A DNA stretch of 28,201 bases. It comes from a virus. Both the position numbers and the translations under genes were made by a program. The stretch is taken from positions 1 through 28,201 of IMG/VR virus record IMGVR_UViG_3300032241_002207, one strand, 5' to 3'. Shown piece after piece: positions 1 to 6,579 of this stretch; within the stretch, counting starts at the first letter, position 1; the number at the start of each line of letters is the position of its first letter. Below the pieces are notes generated by a model. That model was not told the origin of the DNA. It did no database searches and saw nothing but the letters and a program-made list of their open reading frames with translations.

Positions 1-1
1 A

Positions 2-634
2 AATGCTGTTCTGTTGTTCGACGAAGTTGAAAAGAGCCACCCAGATGTAACTACTGTGTTATTGCAGATGATGGATAATGGTTTTATTACTGGTTCAAAT
101 GGGAAACAGGCAGATTGCCGTAACTTAATACTTATTCTCACTACTAATGCTGGCGCTAACGAAGCTGAGAAAAATGCTATTGGATTTGGCTCACAGGAAA
201 AAGAATACACAGATAAGGATCTTAAGAAATTCTTTACGCCTGAATTCCGTAATCGTTTAGATGGCATTATGACATTTAATAAACTCGGTAAAGAATCTAT
301 GACCAAGATTGTTGTTAAGTTTATTGATGAACTACGTGCACAGATCAAAGATAAAGGTATTAAGATTAAACTAGATAAGGAAAGTACTAACTGGTTGATC
401 GCCAAAGGCTTTGATCCTAAAATGGGCGCTCGTCCGTTACAACGTGTTATTGATAAAGAAATCAAACGTCCATTGGCTAAACTGATGTTGTTTGGATCTT
501 TGAAAAACGGTGGGACAGCTGCTATTACAATTGCGGATGACAAATTAGTAATTGTAGACACACCAAGAGAAGTCAAAACACCATTGTTAACTGTAGACAA
601 TACTACATCATTAGTGAGTATAGATGGAGTATAA
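2..634 (+). CDS. clpA: ClpA-like AAA+ unfoldase, C-terminal part (5' truncated by window edge)
   Basis: The reading frame is open from base 2, so the gene starts before the window; what remains is about 210 residues of the second AAA+ module (D2) and C-terminal domain. Visible in order: Walker B AVLLFDEVEK, sensor 1 in ILTTNAG, the arginine-finger segment FTPEFRNRLD, and sensor 2 GARPLQR. Between sensor 1 and the arginine finger lies IGFGSQ, at the position of the IGL/IGF loop by which ClpA and ClpX dock onto ClpP; ClpB lacks this loop, so ClpA is the better match. The family feeds unfolded proteins into the ClpP protease. A phage copy might redirect host ClpP (inference). The stop codon overlaps the next gene by 11 bases, and the following genes are phage-like, which argues against a host-chromosome boundary here. 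Confidence 0.9.
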   Translation, partial: NAVLLFDEVEKSHPDVTTVLLQMMDNGFITGSNGKQADCRNLILILTTNAGANEAEKNAIGFGSQEKEYTDKDLKKFFTPEFRNRLDGIMTFNKLGKESMTKIVVKFIDELRAQIKDKGIKIKLDKESTNWLIAKGFDPKMGARPLQRVIDKEIKRPLAKLMLFGSLKNGGTAAITIADDKLVIVDTPREVKTPLLTVDNTTSLVSIDGV

Positions 635-1256
635 GACTACTAATCGTCTTTTTCGTGGAGCATATCAGTACAAAATTGTGCTGGTATGCGCCGGTGCGAG
701 TTTGTTTAGAAGCGGCAATATAGGGCATGCTTTAGCAGAACTAAAAAAAATAAATTTGCCCGAAGATGCCAAAAACACATCTAAATGGCGTACTAACTAT
801 ATTAAAAGTCAAGATGATATAGATTATAATTTCAAATTAGCGTCTAGATTACTCGATATGAAAGATTTCGAAATACGTGTAGAAAGCCCGTGGATTTCAA
901 TTTATACAAACGATCAAGCAAGTGTCGATGCTATACTTAACTTAGACTCTTCTAAAGTTAAGTACATTTCTGTTCCCCCCGCAACTGGTATTGCAGAAAA
1001 TACCATAGTCATGCCCAAAATAAACTTTGACTATCGTGTAACACTGGGCAAAACTACAAATCCTAACTTGGCATTTATTGAATGGGCTGAAAAAAGTCCC
1101 AAATTGCGATTGACAAAAAGTTGCATACGGGACCTCACCAGCACTCGCAGTTGGGGCGGCACACACTTCTATGTTACTGGCGACAACACGTTGCTCATGG
1201 CTCGTATGCACTTAGGCGGCTGTATATCCAAGATAGAGCGCATAGTTAAAGCCTAA
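624..1256 (+). CDS. Conserved phage protein of unknown function (210 aa)
   Basis: ATG start overlapping the end of the clpA-like gene by 11 bases, which suggests translational coupling. I do not recognise a named domain. The protein has a short hydrophobic strand near residues 17-25 (KIVLVCAGAS) and a C-terminal part with a Trp-Gly-Gly motif (SWGGTHFYV) followed by a Gly-rich LGGCISKIERI end, consistent with a compact alpha/beta cytoplasmic protein. No signal peptide or membrane helix is evident. The opposite-strand frame at 942-1211 is a shadow. Gene reality is supported by length, overlap and continuity of the transcript direction; function cannot be assigned. Confidence 0.75.
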   Translation: MEYKTTNRLFRGAYQYKIVLVCAGASLFRSGNIGHALAELKKINLPEDAKNTSKWRTNYIKSQDDIDYNFKLASRLLDMKDFEIRVESPWISIYTNDQASVDAILNLDSSKVKYISVPPATGIAENTIVMPKINFDYRVTLGKTTNPNLAFIEWAEKSPKLRLTKSCIRDLTSTRSWGGTHFYVTGDNTLLMARMHLGGCISKIERIVKA

Positions 1257-1274
1257 CCTGTTCATTGCAAAAGC

Positions 1275-1282
1275 GATAAATA
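1275..1282 (+). promoter_or_regulatory. Candidate T4-type late promoter (GATAAATA)
   Basis: GATAAATA followed by C lies in the 71-base gap before the packaged-protein block, about 45 bases upstream of the first ATG. T4-like late promoters consist of a TATAAATA-type -10 element with no -35. A similar GCTAAATA occurs just before the gene at 6580. The assignment is by resemblance and position only; similar strings also occur inside genes in this AT-rich sequence. Confidence 0.4.
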
Positions 1283-1327
1283 CTCTAAACCAGTAGCATT
1301 CTATTGGGCATTAAAAATGGGCTTATC

Positions 1328-1699
1328 ATGCGTATACGTGAATTATTAGAAAGTTTTAATTTTAAAGAAGACGAATTTGTTAAAAAACACAACAATAAAG
1401 TTGAGTTGGACTATGATCTTGCCGAAGATTTAATACATTTTATGCACAACGATGACGATGTGTATCGTCGTCATACCTATCCAGCATTGATGAAATGCAT
1501 TGATAGTGTCAAAAATAAAAAGGCCACAAACGGTAAAATGTTTGCAGAAGCCATGAAAGAGTGCTACAAACTATACAAGAAAAAGTTTCCCATTCGTATT
1601 TTACCAAAAGAAATGGACGAAGATATTTGCGAAGAAGCATGTGAAAAAATGCATGAAGAAGTGTTAGAACACATTAGTTCTGGAAAGTACAAGGACTGA
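1328..1699 (+). CDS. Small charged protein with capsid-targeting-like N-terminus (123 aa)
   Basis: I chose the ATG at 1328 rather than the upstream TTG at 1304, because the resulting N-terminus MRIRELLE matches the leader pattern of the following genes (MLLRELF, MFLREFL, MRAKEFL). The start lacks a convincing Shine-Dalgarno sequence. The product is strongly charged and probably helical, with a Lys-rich middle and an acidic, Cys-containing end (EDICEEACEKMHEE). No known domain is recognised. It is first in the block and ends one base before the next ATG, so it is probably co-transcribed with it. By position and leader it may be an internal head protein; that is inference. ELLE or FNFKE would be possible processing sites if a gp21-like protease acts on it. 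Confidence 0.75.
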   Translation: MRIRELLESFNFKEDEFVKKHNNKVELDYDLAEDLIHFMHNDDDVYRRHTYPALMKCIDSVKNKKATNGKMFAEAMKECYKLYKKKFPIRILPKEMDEDICEEACEKMHEEVLEHISSGKYKD

Positions 1700-1700
1700 T

Positions 1701-3554
1701 ATGTTACTACGCGAACTGTTTAGAAATATTAAACAGCCTATATTCGAAGGCGGCAACATTTGGCCTGAATCTGAAGGGTTTGACCAAGCCATCGCCAATC
1801 ATCTTGTGCATGAAACCAATCGTTATCTAAGTGGTGTTGGCGCCCATGCTTATGTGATTGGTAGTGCTGCTACACCGACTCCAGGAAAGATTAGTGGTGA
1901 CTTAGATGTTATGGTGGATGCCACTCAGCTTGCACAAAAATTTGGTACTAAAGATGGAAAAACTACTCGTATTGAATTAGAAAAATATCTACAAAGCAAA
2001 GGTCTACAGACTAAAAAAACTGGTGTAACAGTACACATCTTATTACCATACAAAGAAAAATACTATCAAGTAGACATTAAAACTGTTGGCAATGCAGAAA
2101 AGGTTCATAAGTTTCATCATCATGCCATTCCTCAAGGTAGCCCTTATAAAGGTGTACATAAACAAATGATGATGAATGCATTGGCTAGTAGTCAAGGTAT
2201 GTTGTGGTCACCCGATGAAGGCCTATATGCTAGAGATGCTATGGGTAAAAAGTCAGATTTTGTCAGCGATGACTTAGATACCATTGCCAAACGTCTATTG
2301 GGCCCACATGCTAAAGCCGCAGATCTAGGCAGTGTTGAAAGTATAATGAATGCCATCCCTGACGAAGCACGTCGCAATGAAATATTCCAACAAGCATCAA
2401 GTGGTGCAAGTTGGCAAGCTGTTACACCGCAACCTGTAAACGAAGCGGCAACACCCGCTGTTGGTCGCAAATATCAACACATAGAAGATCTAGTGTTTAC
2501 TAACGGTAGCACAGGTGGCTTGCATGCTGTCGAACGACTACGCCATATGACCAGTAAGGGCGGAACTATAGAATTAAAATGGGACGGTAGTCCTGTAGTC
2601 TACTGGGGACGTGATGAAGAAGGCAAGTTTCATATGTTCCCTAAAAACGCTTGGGATTATATGAAGCGTGGTACTACTCATACTAAAAGTGGAGTTACTA
2701 CCATGATGAATGATCCAGATGATGTTGCTATGTTTATTCTAGGAACAGGAACAACACAACCTGGACAAGAAGATCAACGTCGTGCATTTGCTCAAGGGCT
2801 TGCGGATCTTTGGCCGTACTTTGAAAAAATCAGTCCAAAGAAAGGCTATATCGAAGGCGGTATATTATTCAGTCCATTACAACCGGCACAACTAAATCAG
2901 TCAACTAACGAATACGATTTCCAACCTAATATAACAGCTTTTCATATTCCAGCAGGAAGTGAATTAGGCAAACGTATTGCCAAGGCAAAAGTTATGGTTG
3001 CTGCAACTGGCTATTATACACACATTGGTGCAGATGAAACACGTTATCCCAATGCTGAAAAATTGTCTACTGCAGATGTCATTGTACAAGGTACAACATA
3101 TGTTGAAAATGCTCCGCAAGTAGATTCAACTGGATTGGATCACACTGAAGATTATATTAAGAGTAATAAAGCAGCAATTGACAGTTTTATTGCTGGACAA
3201 CCTGGTCTAAGTAAACCAGGAGATGTGCTTTATAGTTTCTTTAATCAAAACTTACGTGTGCAAGGTGTTAAACAAAAGTTTGCACAATGGGCACAATCTA
3301 AACTAAGCAACACTCAAGCACAGAAGATACTAAGTCATCCAGGGTTGGACGCTGTACTAACAGCCGTAGAATTACTAACACATGAAAAAATGAAAGTAAT
3401 TAATTCATTAAGTTCAGGCACACACGGCGGAATTCGTCAAACAAAGCCAGAAGGATATGTACAAGCGCATCCTGGTGGCAAATTTAAAAACGACTTGCCT
3501 GGACAGTTTGTCAAAACTATTGACCAGGCTAACTGGGCACCAAGGAAAGACTAA
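1701..3554 (+). CDS. Two-domain protein: Pol-beta-type nucleotidyltransferase plus ligase-like KWDG domain (617 aa)
   Basis: The N-terminal leader MLLRELFRNIKQPIFE resembles a capsid-targeting sequence with an I-F-E cleavage-type site. Residues about 25-230 carry the Pol-beta superfamily nucleotidyltransferase signature: G54-S55, then D67-L-D69, then D125 in a strand (YYQVDIKTV). Residues about 255-530 carry ELKWDGSP with K293-x-D-G, the motif I pattern of DNA/RNA ligases and capping enzymes (the Lys would be adenylylated), and E385 in YIEGGILF, which fits a motif III strand. I associate this half with the phage family DUF6267 from memory. V-N-E248|A249 lies in the linker between the halves, matching the L/I/V-x-E preference of T4-type prohead proteases. 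Substrates are unknown. The stop overlaps the next ATG (TAATG). Confidence 0.75.
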   Translation: MLLRELFRNIKQPIFEGGNIWPESEGFDQAIANHLVHETNRYLSGVGAHAYVIGSAATPTPGKISGDLDVMVDATQLAQKFGTKDGKTTRIELEKYLQSKGLQTKKTGVTVHILLPYKEKYYQVDIKTVGNAEKVHKFHHHAIPQGSPYKGVHKQMMMNALASSQGMLWSPDEGLYARDAMGKKSDFVSDDLDTIAKRLLGPHAKAADLGSVESIMNAIPDEARRNEIFQQASSGASWQAVTPQPVNEAATPAVGRKYQHIEDLVFTNGSTGGLHAVERLRHMTSKGGTIELKWDGSPVVYWGRDEEGKFHMFPKNAWDYMKRGTTHTKSGVTTMMNDPDDVAMFILGTGTTQPGQEDQRRAFAQGLADLWPYFEKISPKKGYIEGGILFSPLQPAQLNQSTNEYDFQPNITAFHIPAGSELGKRIAKAKVMVAATGYYTHIGADETRYPNAEKLSTADVIVQGTTYVENAPQVDSTGLDHTEDYIKSNKAAIDSFIAGQPGLSKPGDVLYSFFNQNLRVQGVKQKFAQWAQSKLSNTQAQKILSHPGLDAVLTAVELLTHEKMKVINSLSSGTHGGIRQTKPEGYVQAHPGGKFKNDLPGQFVKTIDQANWAPRKD

Positions 3555-4891
3555 TGTTTTTACGTGAATTTTTAAATCGTACTGGTGAAGGCAAAGCGGC
3601 TGTAGTTGGCTGGGGACGTGGCATGGGTCACAAAGGACACATGTATTTGGCTAGTAGTGTAATTACACAAGCCAAAGATCACGGAGCAGATCCGTATTTT
3701 GTGGTTAGTCGCACAGTCGGTAAAGATGATCCAATCACACCTGATGAAAAATTAGGAATCTACAAAAAAGTATTTCCTAAACATGGACATATTTTTCATA
3801 CAGCTACAGATGAAATGCCAGATTTAACTCGTGTATTAACTCAATTGAGCAAACATGGATATACCGATGTCACTGTTGTTGTAGGTGCTGACCAAGTCGG
3901 TGCATTAAGTTATGTTAAGAACTATAACGGCAAACCTGATAAATCTGGAAATATTCCATTTGATTTTAACACATTAAATGTTATTGCTCGTCAAGAAACA
4001 AATGATCCAAGTGCCGGTGAAGAAGGACCACGTGCTACGCCTATGCGAGCAATATTGCAAGATCCTAATGCAACTGAAGAAGAAAAATTTGCAGCATGGC
4101 GTGATGCAATGAGTCCCGAACTAAGCGATGACGAAGTTCGTGAGCTAATGAATAAAGCACAACAACGCATGGCAGATCCTGCATTTGGTAAAGCTCCTAA
4201 GAAACCTAAGAAAGAAAAAGTTGCAGATGAAAGTCTAATGGGATTTTTAGGTAAAGTTGAAAAACCTGTCAAGAAGAAACCTGTAGCCAGTGCAGAAGAG
4301 ATGCGTAAATGGTTTGAAAAAGAAAAAGCTAAAGATTCAGACAAAATTGAAAGAGGCACGGGAGATAAAAAAGCACAACAAGTATATACTAGATCAGATG
4401 AAAATTTGATTAAATATGCTAACAGGATGGTAAGAGAAATGAGAGCACAAGAATTCGTTCGTCGTCAATTAAATGAAAAAGCAACTATAACTTCCGCAAC
4501 ACCCGATGCACCTTATGCCGGCCAGGGAGACAGTGATGATTTGGCAGACGAGCATTTAGCAGGGTTAAATCATGCTGTAAGTTTTCCATCTATTAGCATG
4601 AACAAATCAAACGGTAGTAGTTATTTGCAATACCGTTTCGGTCTAGCTATGGCAGGTGCGCATCCTAACCCTAATGATCATATGCCTACTCCAATGAGCA
4701 CTGGCGGTGCATTTAGCGGTGATCCATTAATTGCTCCGTTCAGTGATCAAGATTTAGAAATAGTTAAAGCAGCTGGTAAACATATCGGTGCTGGTAAAAT
4801 GACCAGGTTAGCAGACAAGAGTAATGAAATGTCAGATACTAATAAACTTAGTCCAGTTGCTAAACAAAAGAAAAATAGATACGGTGTATAA
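3554..4891 (+). CDS. HxGH-family nucleotidyltransferase with fused C-terminal phage module (445 aa)
   Basis: Leader MFLREFLNRTGE, then a cytidylyltransferase-like (HIGH superfamily) domain: GWGRGMGHKGH with H26-x-G-H29, the strand and turn VVVGADQV near residue 110, and GPRATPMR, a variant of the SxTxxR motif. Enzymes of this fold transfer NMP to small phosphorylated substrates such as NMN or phosphopantetheine; the substrate here cannot be read. Residues about 200-290 are a Lys-rich linker. From M296 the protein restarts with MRAQEFVRRQLNE and ends LSPVAKQKKNRYGV, matching the start and end of the next gene product (MRAKEFLSE and SPVAARKKNKYGI). The C-terminal 150 residues therefore look like a fused paralogue of that gene. 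TAATG junctions on both sides imply coupled translation. Confidence 0.8.
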   Translation: MFLREFLNRTGEGKAAVVGWGRGMGHKGHMYLASSVITQAKDHGADPYFVVSRTVGKDDPITPDEKLGIYKKVFPKHGHIFHTATDEMPDLTRVLTQLSKHGYTDVTVVVGADQVGALSYVKNYNGKPDKSGNIPFDFNTLNVIARQETNDPSAGEEGPRATPMRAILQDPNATEEEKFAAWRDAMSPELSDDEVRELMNKAQQRMADPAFGKAPKKPKKEKVADESLMGFLGKVEKPVKKKPVASAEEMRKWFEKEKAKDSDKIERGTGDKKAQQVYTRSDENLIKYANRMVREMRAQEFVRRQLNEKATITSATPDAPYAGQGDSDDLADEHLAGLNHAVSFPSISMNKSNGSSYLQYRFGLAMAGAHPNPNDHMPTPMSTGGAFSGDPLIAPFSDQDLEIVKAAGKHIGAGKMTRLADKSNEMSDTNKLSPVAKQKKNRYGV

Positions 4892-5265
4892 TGCGAGCTA
4901 AAGAATTTTTATCTGAAAGAACAGGAAAACACCATCCAGATCACGAATCTGTGCATAAAGGTATTAGTGCAGATAGAGATCCGGGTGGATATTATCCTAA
5001 TTATCATCAGTTAAGAACAGGTATGGCATTAGCAATGGCTGATGGTGGAAAAGATAAATTAGATGTAGACCACGAAAGCTGGATGGGGCCTTTCTGGACT
5101 CAACATCCTTATACCGAAGTTGAACACAATATGTTTAAACAAGTACGTAAAGCTATACCCACCGAACATCATCAGAGAACTCCATGGGCAGATAGTAAAG
5201 AACCAGATGATACGCATAAAACTAGCCCTGTAGCCGCTCGCAAGAAAAACAAATACGGAATTTAA
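4891..5265 (+). CDS. Conserved phage protein, paralogue of the preceding gene's C-terminal module (124 aa)
   Basis: Starts MRAKEFLSE, a capsid-targeting-like leader with an L-S-E site at residues 7-9, and ends TSPVAARKKNKYGI. Both ends are shared with the last 150 residues of the preceding protein, so the two probably arose by duplication. The middle is rich in His, Asp and aromatic residues (HHPDHESVHKG, YYPNYHQL, MGPFWTQHPYTEVEHNMF). I recall this layout from other marine phage genomes but no function is known to me. The ATG shares a base with the previous stop and the next gene begins one base after its stop, so it sits inside one operon. It is possibly a packaged head protein (inference). 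Confidence 0.8.
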   Translation: MRAKEFLSERTGKHHPDHESVHKGISADRDPGGYYPNYHQLRTGMALAMADGGKDKLDVDHESWMGPFWTQHPYTEVEHNMFKQVRKAIPTEHHQRTPWADSKEPDDTHKTSPVAARKKNKYGI

Positions 5266-5266
5266 A

Positions 5267-5704
5267 ATGGACGAGAAATATCATCTAGCACTTAAAACAG
5301 CATTTGCCAGTGAATTTAGTTTTTATCTAAAATCACATAATTTCCATTGGAATGTGGAGGGCCCATTATTTGGTCAATTACACGAATTGTTTGAAAGAAT
5401 CTATACAGAAGTTTATGGTAGTATTGATACATTTGCAGAACATCTACGTGCACTACAAGTTTATACACCAGCCAGCTTGCAAAAATTCAGTATGTTAACT
5501 ACAGTACAAGATGAAAATCGTGTACCAGAGTGGAAAGAAATGTTAGAAGAATTACTAGCAGATAGTGACCGTATGGCAGATATATTCCGTATTACATTTG
5601 ATATGGCTGAAGCGAATGGCGATCACGGACTAAGTAATTTCTTAGCCGATCGTCAAGATGCACATAAAAAGCATAGCTGGATGCTTAGATCGAGTTTGAA
5701 GTAA
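5267..5704 (+). CDS. dps: Dps-like ferritin, DNA-binding/iron-oxidising miniferritin (145 aa)
   Basis: A single ferritin-like four-helix domain of near-normal length for Dps. The ferroxidase ligands are present with canonical spacing: H27 in NFHWNVEG, H39 twelve residues later, D54 fifteen after that, and E58 in the D-x3-E pair. The ending FLADRQDAHKKHSWMLRSSL matches the Dps C-terminal helix. Dps dodecamers oxidise Fe(II) with peroxide inside a shell and can coat DNA. There is no long Lys-rich N-terminal tail of the E. coli type, so DNA binding is uncertain. Unlike its neighbours it has no M-x-x-R-E-F leader (it begins MDEKYH). It lies in the middle of the proposed packaged-protein block, with TAATG coupling to the next gene, so it is expressed with those genes. 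Confidence 0.9.
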   Translation: MDEKYHLALKTAFASEFSFYLKSHNFHWNVEGPLFGQLHELFERIYTEVYGSIDTFAEHLRALQVYTPASLQKFSMLTTVQDENRVPEWKEMLEELLADSDRMADIFRITFDMAEANGDHGLSNFLADRQDAHKKHSWMLRSSLK

Positions 5705-5916
5705 TGGATGAACTAGCACGTCTTAAGAAGTTGGCAGGTGTTAATGAATTTAAAGGCCTGCAACCATACGAGCTAGACGGAATTAATATCAGTGTTACTG
5801 GTACTGAAAAAGCTAAGTTGATGCGCGAGCACAATATTCAACCTGGAACACCTGAATGGTTTCAATTATGGTTTAGTAAGCCATACTTAACTGGTGAAAA
5901 ACCTGTAGGAAAATAA
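5704..5916 (+). CDS. Small conserved phage protein (70 aa)
   Basis: Begins MDELARLKKLAGVNE, an amphipathic basic helix ending in V-N-E, the same kind of leader-plus-cleavage-site pattern seen elsewhere in this block. A related helix (ADVNRIRELTKRLLG) closes the protein encoded at 6580. The rest, with MREHNIQPGTPEWFQLWFSK and YLTGEKPVG, is a compact Trp/Phe-rich segment that I recall from other phages without a function. The ATG overlaps the dps stop (TAATG) and the next gene begins one base after its stop. It is probably an internal head or assembly protein; function unknown. Confidence 0.75.
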   Translation: MDELARLKKLAGVNEFKGLQPYELDGINISVTGTEKAKLMREHNIQPGTPEWFQLWFSKPYLTGEKPVGK

Positions 5917-5917
5917 T

Positions 5918-6553
5918 ATGAAAATGAATGAATTAGTTGAAAGTTTAGCCGATGATTTTATGAAAATGGCTAGAGAAAAAGGCATGAATGTGCGTGTTGC
6001 AGGAACTCCTGAACAAGAAAAACAACGCACTATGGATATGTTAGCCAAGCGTCGTGCAGAACAAGAGCATCGCAATCGCGAAGTTACAGGACAGGATCAT
6101 GCTAATCTACATCAGCTTGAAGCCGAATATGAAAAGATGAAAAACGAATATAAATCGTTAGGCGGTTCCAGCTGGCAATATGCAGATCGTGAACAAAATC
6201 TCACTGCTAGCGAACGTAAAGCACGTAGCATGGAAGATGGTTTGAATCGTTTGCATGCACGAATTGTTAGAGCTAGAAAACACGGCGAACAAGGCATGTC
6301 AGAATCAGCTAGTGCAGGTGCTACTAGTGCCGCAAATATTGGTACTGTAGATGCACCACAACTAAGTCCAGGCAAGGCTCGTGGTAAGAAAAGCTATACT
6401 GGATCTCCAGGTAAAAGTGGTACAAAAGCGCCGCCGCAACCTAAAGTAGTACAGCCAAAAACCAAGATGGGAACCGCTGTAAATGCCCTAGATATGAAGG
6501 GTAAGAACATTTTTGGCCAGGCTGCAGAGTCAGCAGTAATCAAAAGACGCTAA
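5918..6553 (+). CDS. Coiled-coil, Lys/Arg-rich phage protein, putative internal virion protein (211 aa)
   Basis: Begins MKMNELVESLADDF (L-V-E at residues 6-8). Residues about 25-125 are highly charged with heptad-like spacing (HQLEAEYEKMKNEYKSL), suggesting a coiled coil. Then comes M-S-E-S, a possible prohead-protease site, and a low-complexity basic tail rich in Gly, Ser, Pro and Lys (SPGKARGKKSYTGSPGKSG), ending with VNALDMKGKNIFG and AAESAVIKRR. A basic, disordered tail fits DNA contact inside the head. No enzymatic motif is visible. It follows the 70-residue gene by one base, and a late-promoter-like GCTAAATA straddles its stop codon. The opposite-strand frame at 6112-6375 is a shadow. 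Confidence 0.75.
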   Translation: MKMNELVESLADDFMKMAREKGMNVRVAGTPEQEKQRTMDMLAKRRAEQEHRNREVTGQDHANLHQLEAEYEKMKNEYKSLGGSSWQYADREQNLTASERKARSMEDGLNRLHARIVRARKHGEQGMSESASAGATSAANIGTVDAPQLSPGKARGKKSYTGSPGKSGTKAPPQPKVVQPKTKMGTAVNALDMKGKNIFGQAAESAVIKRR

Positions 6554-6556
6554 ATA
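6549..6556 (+). promoter_or_regulatory. Candidate T4-type late promoter (GCTAAATA)
   Basis: GCTAAATA followed by C overlaps the stop codon of the preceding gene and lies 23 bases before the ATG at 6580, with the ribosome-binding GGAG at 6569-6572 in between. It shares TAAATAC with the candidate at 1275. The weak point is that CTAAATACC also occurs inside the coding sequence near 14840 and 15102, so chance is possible. Confidence 0.35.
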
Positions 6557-6579
6557 CATAAAGATAACGGAGTATACTC

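Noticed and set aside
1304-1327. Upstream TTG start for the first packaged-block gene
   Set aside because: The ATG at 1328 gives the leader shared by the neighbouring genes; the TTG has no ribosome site.
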